This document shows positions 8,224-18,600 of a DNA stretch of 38,689 nt, in pieces. Source of the DNA: an uncultured Bacteroides sp. (GTDB taxonomy: Bacteria > Bacteroidota > Bacteroidia > Bacteroidales > Bacteroidaceae); assembly GCA_946628545.1 (NCBI GenBank), contig CAMOWU010000022.1:1-38689 (forward strand), in the 5' to 3' direction. The notes under the pieces were generated by a model. That model saw nothing but the letters and a program-made list of their open reading frames with translations, was not told where the DNA came from and made no database searches. The translations under genes and the position numbers were made by a program. How positions within the stretch are numbered: position 1 is the stretch's first letter; every line of letters starts with the position of its first letter.

Positions 8224-8366
8224 CCATTGTTCCTTTTTTCATTTTTGCACAGGTTTTTCCATAGCCCAACTTCAGATGAATCAAAGAATCAAGGCCCACG
8301 CTTTTTCTGTTGACCTGATTCTATTACGTCTGTTAGGGTCTTGCGGCATCATCAACAACAACACCA

Positions 8367-9359
8367 ATGAAAAGACTTATTCTCTTCGCGCTTTTACTGA
8401 TCAACACACTTGGCGCAACCCGGCTCTTCGCACAGAGCACACTCATGGCAACACTCAGCCATGAAGGAAACGTCACAACCTACAACGGAACCAACGCATT
8501 CTCACAGGCCATGTCTGCGGCTCTTGACGGTGACATCATCACCCTCTCGCCTGGAACATTCTCTGCTGCCGATATCACCAAGGCGGTGACCATCAGAGGA
8601 GCAGGAGGCGGCTGCGATGGAGGCTGGAATGAAGAGGCATGGAACCATGCCACAACCATTAATGGGAACGTTGATATTCGAACTAACAATGCCATCGTCG
8701 TGGAAGATGTGTATTTCAACAATACCCTTTATTATGATTACACAGATATAACCAACTCCAACAGCAAGTTTATCAGGTGCAGGATATCGAAAGTGTATTA
8801 TCATAATTGGAGTGGCAAGATCATTGATGCCCAGTTCATCAATTGCTACATCACCGGTGAAGTTTATTGCAAAACAGGCAGCAACATGAGTTTCACCAAC
8901 TGCATCGTCAGATATCCCCACAACAACGAAAACTCATATATGGATTTCCTGAATTGCGTCATACGTGGTGGTGATTGGGGTACCCTTTCCATCTACAACA
9001 GCAACTTCAAGAATTGCATATACATTAATTATAATACTAACTATAGTTACCTCCAAAGCAGCAACAGTGCCTCACATTGTGTGTTTATAGGTCCAAATGA
9101 CAATTTCTTCAAAGATGTATCACCAAGCATCTCCAACACCTCTGTGACTGAATCGTTCCTACTCGATGATTACCAGTTGAACGACGCAGCCAAGGCCACC
9201 TATCTCGGAACCGACGACACAGAAATCGGTATCTACGGTGGTATCATGCCCTTCAAGACCACCCCGGCTAACCCCCACATCTCAGACATGAAGGTGGCAC
9301 AGAAGACCACTGAAAGTGGCAACCTCAAAGTGGAAATCACGGTCAAGGGCTTTGAATAA
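8367..9359 (+). CDS. secreted protein with parallel beta-helix-like repeats
   Basis: A 330-aa protein with a signal peptide (MKRLILFALLLINTLGATRLFAQ). After about residue 45 (AFSQAMSAALDGDIITLSPGTF) come short beta-strand repeats with regularly spaced asparagine, cysteine and aromatic residues (FINCYITG, FTNCIVRY, FLNCVIRG, FKNCIYIN). This pattern is typical of a right-handed parallel beta-helix like that of pectate-lyase-fold surface proteins. No catalytic residues could be assigned. It lacks the C-terminal sorting-like tail of the next two proteins and ends in an Ig-like edge (GNLKVEITVKGFE). It is the first of three same-strand genes, with a 38-44 bp gap to the next. It is more AT-rich than its neighbours. 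Function unknown. Confidence 0.7.
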   Translation: MKRLILFALLLINTLGATRLFAQSTLMATLSHEGNVTTYNGTNAFSQAMSAALDGDIITLSPGTFSAADITKAVTIRGAGGGCDGGWNEEAWNHATTINGNVDIRTNNAIVVEDVYFNNTLYYDYTDITNSNSKFIRCRISKVYYHNWSGKIIDAQFINCYITGEVYCKTGSNMSFTNCIVRYPHNNENSYMDFLNCVIRGGDWGTLSIYNSNFKNCIYINYNTNYSYLQSSNSASHCVFIGPNDNFFKDVSPSISNTSVTESFLLDDYQLNDAAKATYLGTDDTEIGIYGGIMPFKTTPANPHISDMKVAQKTTESGNLKVEITVKGFE

Positions 9360-9403
9360 TCATTCGCATAAACGACTACATCACTTAATGAAAGGAAATG
9401 CTT

Positions 9404-12400
9404 ATGCGAAAGTACATATTATTCATGTTCCTGTGTCTCCACTATGTGGCAAGGGGACAAACAGAGTCGCTGACCTGTCGGTTCATGGTCGATAACAAAC
9501 CGCTGACCGAGAAAAAGGTCTCTGCGAAAAACGCCACAACGGCTTTCGACCTCGACATGTCTGCACTACCCGAGGGACTTCACACCCTCTCTGCACAACT
9601 CGTCACCCCCGATGGTGCGGTGGCTTCCGTCCTGCGCGACATCTTCTACCGCACCGTACCCTGGATAGATACCTCTGTCAAGTCGCTCACTTGCCGGTTC
9701 ATGGTCGATAACAAACCGCTGACGGAAAGAACCATCCCGGCAACAAGCGCCACCACTACCTTCGACCTCGACCTCTCGGCTCTGCCCGAAGGACTGCACA
9801 CCCTGTCGGCACAGGTGGTCACTCCCACAGGAGAGGTGACCTCATCCCTGCGCGACATCTTCTACCGTGTGCCAGCCAACAAAGGCAAGATCGTCACGAA
9901 ATGCTACTACAAGATCGACAAGGGCGACTATGTCTATGAAGCCGAAATCAGTGATGACGGTACCTATCAGTTCAACCTCGACCTCGCTTCCCTGGACCTC
10001 GGACTGCACAGACTCACTATTATGCTCTCGGACGACAAGGTCACCTACAGTACTCTCTCAGAGACTTTCTTCGTAGAGAAGATGCCGGAATCGGGAGGCA
10101 ACATCAGTCAATATGGTTACTGGCTGAACGACGATGCCACCACCTACACGTCGGTGGACATTGTCAAGCCTGTGCCTACCTTCACGCTTATCAAGCAACT
10201 GCCACTGCCACAGCAACCCTTCAGTAGTCAGCGTTACGCTTTCTGCATCGAGAACGGGCAACCTACTGTCTATGGGCAGAACGACTTCCATATCCGCTTC
10301 TTCGATAGCAACGGAGGTATGGTGGATGGTGTGGAGCGATACTCCGATGCGCGTGTGAAAGAGACGCTCACCGACTTGCCTGTCATCCAATCAGAGGTGA
10401 CAGCCACCATCAACCGTCCCGAAGAGAACACCATCAAGTGGTTTACCTTCAATGCCTCTTGGAGCGACAGCCTCATCTTCAAGGCCGACCAGCGTTGCAT
10501 GATAGAAGTCTATTCTCCTTCTGCCCAGAAGGTTTATAGCAGCAGCGGTACGGAATCCACTGCATTTGAGGGTTGCCATGCCGCCGAGGACGGTACCTAT
10601 TACCTTGCCATCCACGATGTGGAAGGCAACGCATCGTCCATCAACATCGACTACATCCGCATCGACAAGGACTGCATCGTGCTTGATGAGAAAGCAACGT
10701 CGGCACCCACCGATACCACCAATGTCTTCGTGAGGGTGAAGCGAACCCTGACTGCCGGCAAGTGGAACAGCGTCGTATTCCCATTCGACATGAACAGCCA
10801 ACAAATCACCGCGGCATTCGGTGCGGACGTCCGGATTCTCGATTTCACGGGGCATGAGGCAGTCAAGGATGCGAAGGGCAAGACCAACTATATCAAGGTC
10901 TATTTCTCCACTCGTAGCATCGATCAGGGTATCAAGTCCAACCATCCCTATCTCATCAAGGTGAAGAATAAGGTCAGCGAATGGATGCTCAACGGAGTCA
11001 ATATCACTGTCGATGACAATCCCGTGAACGCAGCCTTGGAGCGTACAGACACAGAATGGAGCGAATTCACAGGCACCTATGCCGCCAACACCGCTGTACC
11101 AGCCAACTGTTTGTATCTCAACAGCGACAAGTTCTATTATTCAACAGGCAGCACGCGCATCAACGCCTTCAATGCCTATTTCGACCTTTCAGATGTGCTT
11201 GACGACCGCAGCGGCACCTATACCAACAACATAGAACTCTGCATCGACGGAGGTATGAACCCAACTGACTGGGCGATACTCAATGAGGTGTATGCCAATT
11301 TGGACGGTGAGAAGACCTGGACAAGAAAATGGAATCTGGGTGATGATGCCGGCAGTGCCACCACACTGCCAGGGGTGACGATGGAGAACAACCGCGTCAC
11401 CGCCATCGACCTCAGCAACAACAACCTCAAGGGCGAGTTCCCGTACGCATTGCTGAAGTTGGAGAAATTGCAAAGCCTCAACCTGTCCAACAACACCCTC
11501 ACTGGCGACATCGGTGCAAGTCTGACACAGTATGCAAAAGCAAATGGTGGGTTCAAGCCTGGGCTGATCAACCTCAATATCTCCCACAATGCCCTCAATG
11601 GCAATATTGGAGAGTTCGCAGGACACTGCTCGACACTTGCCAAACTCGATGCCTCCTACAACCGTTTCAGTGAGGTGGATCCGATGATAGCCAAAACAGT
11701 CAGACTGACACTCGACCACCAGACACTCGACACACAGGCCATCCACGCCACCGACGCACCATGGCAACTGACGGAACTGCCCTCCATCCTCTTCTACAAC
11801 CATAGCGAACAGGACTTCAGTGAAAATCTCTCGCTCAACCTGACTGCTGAAGGTTGGGGCATGAACATGGCATGGCAGAATGGCAAGATGGTTGTCGGTG
11901 GAACAGGGAAAAACAATGCCTATAAGGGAGCAAACGGGGCGACTGTGACTGCTACACTGAACAGCGGCAATATCACAGCCAACGCCACGACATTCCCCTT
12001 AGACTTCTCATTTGACATGGGCGACGCCAACTTCATCGACGGTGTGAACGCCGCCGACCTGCAGGCCACTATCCTCTACGCCCTCAACGACTATACGAAG
12101 CTCTTCAACTTCACTGCTGCCGACACACATTCGGATGAGGACATCAACGTCCTTGACGTAGTGAGTACGGTCAATATCATGCTGGAGGAAATGCCAGTCA
12201 ATAGTGAGGAGGTAAATAGGAGGGAAAGCATCGAGGAACAGCCAATAGCTGATGCATCCGTCTTTGTCCGTGAAGGCCAATTGATTCTGCAATCATCTGT
12301 ACCTGTGGCAGCCATCGATATCAAGACATCCGACAGGGTGGCCTGGAACATTGAACGCTATGGGCTGACACAGACCACTACCGAACGGGCACTGGTGGGC

Positions 12401-12682
12401 TACTCTCTCAACGGAGCAACCTTGCCCGCAGGTGAGGTGGTGCTGGGTGAGTGCACTGGAAACGTGAAAGTCCTGAGCGTGAGTGCAGCCGATGCTGAAG
12501 CCAACAGCATCAGCGTTGCCATCACCGACGGCACAGCCACCAATATCGAAGACATCGATGACGACGGCACTACTGACGAAACTTACACGGTGGCGGGCAT
12601 ACGGACCAACACCAAGGAGGGAGTGCGCATCATCAGAAAGAACGGTCGGACCGTGAAGGTTTATTATAACAAGAACAAATGA
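9404..12682 (+). CDS. secreted multidomain protein with tandem repeats, leucine-rich repeats and a dockerin-like module
   Basis: About 1092 aa. ATG 9404 (MRKYILFMFLCLHYVARGQ) is preferred over ATG 9398 because the purine run AAAGGA at 9391-9396 is then better spaced. After the signal peptide there are two nearly identical 72-aa units (each with TCRFMVDNKPLTE and GLHTLSAQ) and a diverged third. Middle beta-sandwich regions follow, then leucine-rich repeats at about residues 660-770 (IDLSNNNLKGEFP). A pair of calcium-loop motifs lies at about 872-929: DANFIDGVNAAD and DTHSDEDINVLD. Beyond them is another beta domain, then a short tail (YTVAGIRTN...GVRIIRKNGRTVKVY) like those on exported Prevotella proteins. 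The loops have the dockerin type I arrangement. The stop overlaps the start of the next gene by 4 nt, so co-translation is likely. Confidence 0.75.
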   Translation: MRKYILFMFLCLHYVARGQTESLTCRFMVDNKPLTEKKVSAKNATTAFDLDMSALPEGLHTLSAQLVTPDGAVASVLRDIFYRTVPWIDTSVKSLTCRFMVDNKPLTERTIPATSATTTFDLDLSALPEGLHTLSAQVVTPTGEVTSSLRDIFYRVPANKGKIVTKCYYKIDKGDYVYEAEISDDGTYQFNLDLASLDLGLHRLTIMLSDDKVTYSTLSETFFVEKMPESGGNISQYGYWLNDDATTYTSVDIVKPVPTFTLIKQLPLPQQPFSSQRYAFCIENGQPTVYGQNDFHIRFFDSNGGMVDGVERYSDARVKETLTDLPVIQSEVTATINRPEENTIKWFTFNASWSDSLIFKADQRCMIEVYSPSAQKVYSSSGTESTAFEGCHAAEDGTYYLAIHDVEGNASSINIDYIRIDKDCIVLDEKATSAPTDTTNVFVRVKRTLTAGKWNSVVFPFDMNSQQITAAFGADVRILDFTGHEAVKDAKGKTNYIKVYFSTRSIDQGIKSNHPYLIKVKNKVSEWMLNGVNITVDDNPVNAALERTDTEWSEFTGTYAANTAVPANCLYLNSDKFYYSTGSTRINAFNAYFDLSDVLDDRSGTYTNNIELCIDGGMNPTDWAILNEVYANLDGEKTWTRKWNLGDDAGSATTLPGVTMENNRVTAIDLSNNNLKGEFPYALLKLEKLQSLNLSNNTLTGDIGASLTQYAKANGGFKPGLINLNISHNALNGNIGEFAGHCSTLAKLDASYNRFSEVDPMIAKTVRLTLDHQTLDTQAIHATDAPWQLTELPSILFYNHSEQDFSENLSLNLTAEGWGMNMAWQNGKMVVGGTGKNNAYKGANGATVTATLNSGNITANATTFPLDFSFDMGDANFIDGVNAADLQATILYALNDYTKLFNFTAADTHSDEDINVLDVVSTVNIMLEEMPVNSEEVNRRESIEEQPIADASVFVREGQLILQSSVPVAAIDIKTSDRVAWNIERYGLTQTTTERALVGYSLNGATLPAGEVVLGECTGNVKVLSVSAADAEANSISVAITDGTATNIEDIDDDGTTDETYTVAGIRTNTKEGVRIIRKNGRTVKVYYNKNK
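9467..9867 (+). repeat. 216-bp in-frame direct repeat within the secreted-protein gene
   Basis: The units start at 9467 and 9683, an offset of exactly 216 bp (72 codons). They share long identical runs, for example around TTCATGGTCGATAACAAACC and GCGCGACATCTTCTACCG. Identity at the DNA level suggests a recent duplication or ongoing gene conversion. A diverged third unit follows from about 9885. Confidence 0.8.
12011..12195 (+). other. dockerin-like calcium-loop pair (protein region)
   Basis: Loop 1, DANFIDGVNAAD (first Asp codon at 12023), keeps Asp1, Asn3, Asn9 and Asp12 of the dockerin loop, with Ile at position 5 and the Asp shifted to 6. Loop 2, DTHSDEDINVLD (first Asp at 12122), keeps Asp1, Asp5, Asn9 and Asp12. 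Each is followed by a hydrophobic helix (LQATILYAL; VVSTVNIML). The 33-residue spacing is close to that of dockerin duplications. The arrangement is seen in the sequence; calcium and cohesin binding are inferred. Confidence 0.65.
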
Positions 12683-15600
12683 ACGCTACGACAATGAGAA
12701 CAAGATATTTGATCACATTCTTGATGACATTGTGGCTCGGCGTGCAAACCGCGCTGGGGCAGAACACACTGACCATTCCCGACATGACGGTGATGCTCGA
12801 ACAGCAGGCTGCTTTGTCCGTTGAACTCGACAACAAGGACGAGGTGGTGGCACTGCAGTTCACGCTCACCGTTCCCGTGGGCATCTCGCTCGATGCTTCG
12901 ACTGCGAAGATGAGCGACAGGGCCAACGGACACAACGTGACGATGCGCAAAACAGGTGATAATACCTATACGGCGATGGTCACTTCGGGACAAAACAACA
13001 CCATCAAAGGCCACGCAGGCCAACTGATGACCATAGGTTTCACTGCTTTGAACCCGCTCAAACCAGGGGACAAGGCAACTATCGCTATCAACAACACCAT
13101 CATCAGCGGAAAGGACAGCCGCAACATCGCTACGGGTGCCAAGGGTGGCACCGTCACCATCTCGAGAATACCCGACCTGACAGTGAAAGGTGTCACTTGC
13201 GACAAAAAGACAATCAATCCCGGAGAACAGGTAAAAGTGTCGTGGCAAGTGGAGAATGTAGGCCAACTCGCCACGGCCGGTGGATGGAGCGAGCAGGTGT
13301 CGCTCGTCAGCGAGGATGGTAGTCAGAGGAAAATCATAGCCACTACTCGCTACGATGCGGCGATTGGAGTTGGAGCCGCAGTCAACCGACAGACCGAAAT
13401 CACCTTGCCGCAGTTGTTCGGCATCGATGGTAACACCCGTTTGCTGGTGCGTGTGGTGCCAGACAGCGAGGCTGGCGAGCCATCGACTGCTCAGACCAAC
13501 AACACGGCCTATGGCGCCAATACACTTTGGCTCAATAAACTGACCTTTTGTGAACTTTCACCATCGAGGATAGAAGAGAATGGCGGAGCAAGTGTTGCCC
13601 TGAAAGTGAGCCGAAGCGGTAGCTGGGCGAATGCTGAGACTTTCACAGTTTCCGCAACGGCAGACAGCCGTGTCTCTTTCCCTGAAACCGTCACGATACC
13701 TGTCAACCAGTCTGCGGTGGTAGTCAACGTCAGAGTGACCGACAATACCGAACTTGACGACAACTCCACGATTAGCGTGACCATCACCGGCAATGGCTAT
13801 CCAGAAGCTACTGGCTCTTTCGACATTATCGACAACGAGTTACCCTCCCTCGTGGCCACGGCATGGAACAACAAGGGAAAAGAGGTGACCGAAGTGCAGG
13901 AAGGTGGCTCGTTTACCGTTCATGTTGTGGCAGAAAAAGCACCTAAAAAAGATGTGACGTTAACACTCACCTCCGACTTGGCGAAACGTTTCTCCTATCC
14001 CTCACAGTCTGTGCTGAAGAAGGGCAAGAATGAAGTGGATATCCAGGTTACTGCTATCGACGATGAGTTGTCGGATATCGAGCAAGTGGCCACGTTCACC
14101 GTTTCCGCCGTAGGCTATGGTAAGAGCGAGTTCAGCCTTGCGCTGCTCGACAACGATGCACCGACCCTCGAACTCATTCTGACGCCGGATATCGTGTCGG
14201 AAGGAGCGGGTACAGGTGCTGTCAGTGGTACAATTCGCCGCACAAGCAATATCAACAAATATGCAGCGATACGTCTTTCAGATAATTCTGATGGCGCACT
14301 CCAATATCAGAACACGACGCTGAACATGGACAAGGGGGTGGAAGAAGTGTATTTCACCATGGGACCGACTGACAATAGCGTTGTTGACGGAAAGCGCACC
14401 TACACCATTACGGCTGCGGTCTATTCGACGGCATGCCGTTGTTCTGCCACAGAGCGTTCTGACGGTTATGTGACTGCCCAACTCTCTGTCCTCGATGATG
14501 ACGGGCCAACGATAGTCATCACCCCCTCGGTGCAGAATGTCAGGGAAGGCAGCAGCGCCACACTGACCATCTCAAGGAATGACCGCAAGTCGGAGGCTAT
14601 CACCGTGCAACTGAACTGCGATGGTGGTTACAAAGCTCAGTACCCGGCGACGGTCACTGTTCCCGCTGGCAAAGAATCGGTCGATGTCAGTGTCGCTTTC
14701 CCTGAAAACAAAGTGAAGGGTGATGGAAAGGCACTTGTATTCACCGCTACATCCAATGGCTTCGAAATGGGCACATGCGTCGTCAACGTCATCGACCAGT
14801 CCATGCCTGATGCAACCGTCACTGGCTTGAAGGCAGACCGCTTTGACATCAAGGTCAATGAAACGGTCAATCTCACTTATACCGTCAACAATACGGGTAT
14901 TATGGATCTGCCCGATACCACCGACATCGTTGTGTTCATCGGCGGAACGGCAGTCGCCACCCAGAAGTTGGGGAAGAAGGTTGCCCCTGGAGCATCGCTC
15001 ATGCTGAGCACGCCGGTCCGCTATCTCAGCAACACCGGTGTACAGTCTGTTTACGTTGCTGTCAATCCTTATAAGACCGTCAAGGAAATATCTTATGCCA
15101 ACAACTCATCCGCCCAAATCCAGATGATTGTTGGAGCCCCGTTCACCGTGTCTTCTTTCAAAGTCGGAAAGGATGATTGCACCCCTGGAGAAACCGTGGT
15201 GGTAGAGGGAAAAATCGATGGACCAAATGAAGCTATCAGCCAAGCCGAGGTGGAAATCTACTACATCCTCGACGGATATCGCCAGTCTAAAAAAATCTAC
15301 ACCAATGACCAAGGCGAGTTTTCGACCGACATCACTCTCCTGGACGGGCTTTATGGCAGCTACTTGTGTGGAGCATGCTACCCAGGCGAGAACGTCACTA
15401 CTGCCATGGCCACAGTCAATGTCTTTGGCCTCACCATCGAGCGAGGAGCAAATCCCTGCTTCTACCTGAAGCCAACAGAGGTGAGGACCGGTAGCGTCCT
15501 CATCCACAATCCGGCAGCTGTGGCTCTCGAAGGTGTTCGGCTCACGATAGGCACTGTGCCTGGCAACCTGACGTTCAAGGGTTCTATACCATCAACCATA

Positions 15601-18600
15601 CCAGCCGATGGCACAGTGGAACTCTCGTATGTCATTACTGGTGAGGCCGAGTCCGAAGGCGACGAGTGGCATGAGATTATGATGAATGTGGAGTGTCAGG
15701 GCAAGGCCGCTCTGCAGATACCTGTCAAGGCATACGTGTATCCTGAAGACCCCGAACTGGTCGCATATTCCAATTCATTCAATCTGAATATCTCACAAGA
15801 TGCCACCACTCCATGCTGGATCAACATCAAGAACGCGGGCAAGGGCGAGACTGGTGCCATCTATCTGGAGATACCCGATGCGAAATGGATAACCGCTCCG
15901 AGAACACAGTACCCGTCGCTCGCCTTTGATGAGGAACTGAGCATCCCCGTCTATTTCACACCGACCGACGATATGCCACTTAACTCCGAATACCTGACAC
16001 CGTTCCATATTTACGGGGAGAACGGTGGCTCGATAGCCATCACTGGACGGATCAAGGTGGTGAGCGAGAAAACGGGGCGTGTGCTGGTTGATGCCGTTGA
16101 CGAGGGAACATTCTATTATGATGAACAGCCTCATGTGGCTGGTGCCTTTGTCCAGATTAAGGATACCTACAGCAACAGGGTGGTTGCTTCGGGCTATACT
16201 GATGAAAAGGGCTTGTTCTTGTCTGCTGAACTCCCATGCGGAGCATACAACTGCACGGTCAGCGCAGATATACACGCTGATTTCTCCGACATGGTTTATG
16301 TTGAGGCTGCTGAAACCGACACATTAGAGGCCTTCATGCCCATTGCACCGATTACTTATATTTGGGAGGCTCATCCCACAACCATTGAGGACGTGTATGA
16401 GTTCCGTCCTGAGGCTCAGTTCGTGACACATGTGCCTACAGCAGTGGTCATCATCGACTTCGCCAATGAACTGCCTAAGGAGATGGAGGTAGGCGACACT
16501 GCCGTGGTGATGGCTACAATCACCAACCACGGACTTGTGGAAGCCGAGGATGTCAATGTGTGGTTTGGAGACCATGACATGTTTGATGCCGAAGCCAAGG
16601 TTAAGCATTTCGATGTCATCCCTGCGGGAACCACTCAGTTCGTCCCGGTAGTGGTGACTCGCAAAGAGTACGGGAATGAGGTCAACGTCCGTGAGAAATC
16701 CGGACTTGATTGTGAGGTCAATGTGCGCAAGGAGATGTTTGCCGGATTCCGCCGTCGTTGCAATTACCACACGCATCGATGGGACACCATCCAGGTGACG
16801 AATTCTTTTGCGGTGCCTATTCCAAATTTTACCTGCGATCTGAAATTGCCAGGTGGGGTGCTCAGACCATTCCCCATGCCAATACCTGGAGGTACACCTT
16901 GGATACAGCCACAAAGGACGCCTAAGCCTCCCAAACCATCCAAAGACAGGCCACCGTATGAGAAAGATATCACCATTATACCTCCGTTTGAGGCCGAGGA
17001 GGAACTCGAGAACTGTCTCGATGATTGTTTTGACGGTCTGCCCGACCAACTGGATGACTGGAAAAAAAATCTTGACGATCTGATGGCTGCCGCAAGAAAA
17101 GCTGGTAAAAAGAAACTTTCACGGGCTGCCTTGTTGGGGGCTTTAGGACCGATGTGGGACGCTGCCGGTCTTGGATGGGAAATAGGCAAATGGATTGACG
17201 AGTGTCTGATTCCTGCCTACCCACCACTGTGGGAGTATATGCATGGCGACGGTACCGGATATGATGCCAATAGCCGCGTGCATATCGTGACGGCTGCCAA
17301 TGCGGAATACGACATCACCGAAGAGCAACTGAAGAATATCGCCAAATCGTATAAGACGTATCAACTGCTCGCTACCTATATGGACGAGAGTGTCGCTGAC
17401 GCTGTGATTGACAGTCTGGAGCAGGTGGCTATCTCGGATGGTTATGAAGGACTCTTTGATCAAATCGAACAAGGAGTGGATTTGCTGGCCAAGAGTATTG
17501 AGGAAGCCATGCCTGGTGGATGCACGAAAGTCAGGGTGCAATTCCCGCAAACCGCTGTGTTCACCCGAGAGGCGTTCCAAGGCGTGCTCACAGTCAACAA
17601 CACCGCGTCGAAACCTCTGACCGATCTTGAACTTAAGTTCCGCATAGAGGATGCTGACGGAAACGACTGCACTTCGCTGTTCCAGATAGATCCGACCTAC
17701 AAACTGACTGATGTGGTGCTGGATGCAGAACGCAAGGGCACAATCGCGGAAAATAGTAGCGGAACCTATGATATTCTGTTTGTTCCCACGAAGAACGCAG
17801 CGCCGACGCAGCCAGTGGAATACAGGTTCACGGGGGCTATCACCTTTACGAACCCAAACACAGGCATACCTTTCTCCGCTACTTTGTTCCCAGTTGCACT
17901 CACAGTCAATCCGACTCCCGACATCGATGTGCATTACTTCCTGCAACGAGACGTGCTTGGTGACGACGCTCTGACCGAAACGGTGGAGCCGTCGGTTCCC
18001 GCCGAACTCAGTGTCATGCTCAACAACAAGGGGTACGGTGATGCCAACAATATGCGTTTCTACGTCAAGCAACCTGAAATCATCGAGAATGAGAAAGGTC
18101 TGATCATCGATTTCCAGATTGTCAGTTCAAGGCTTAATGGTATGGAATCGCAAGAGATAGATGTGACGAAAGAACAGTCCATCGTTAACTTCGGAACCAT
18201 CTCCGCTCATTCCGTTGCCTACGCGCAGTGGGAACTCATGTCGTCCCTCCTCGGGCATTTCGGTGATTATGACGTGTCGTATTCACATATTACCGGATAT
18301 GGCAACAAAGCGCTTTCCATCATTGACAATGTCGCTATCCACGAACTGACCCGCAGCATTGACGCCTCAATCGACAATGGTGGATTGAAAGGATTCCTGG
18401 TGAATGATATTCAGGATGCAAACAACGAGCCTGATGCCATCTATCTCACCGATGGTGAAAGGGAGGATGTCCATACTGCCCTCAGTGCACGTTTGGACAA
18501 AGTGGACGGAAATGTCTATAGGCTTGTCGTGACACCATCGGTGGAAGGATGGAACTACAAGAACATCATCACTCCCACAGGAAAGATGACAATCCAAAAG

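Larger units (their letters stand above)
7849..8366. other. 518-bp hairpin-rich intergenic region
   Basis: This separates the divergent AAA gene and the secreted-protein genes. No convincing coding frame was seen. It contains a minus-strand -7 box for the AAA gene, two plus-strand -7 boxes (7987 and 8015), three hairpins (8045-8060, 8082-8102, 8187-8223) and a T-rich tract after the last hairpin. This could be a long leader or an independent small RNA. Confidence 0.5.

Noticed and set aside
8031-8464. Small open frames upstream of the beta-helix gene
   Set aside because: They run through hairpins and into the true gene in another frame; composition is not protein-like.
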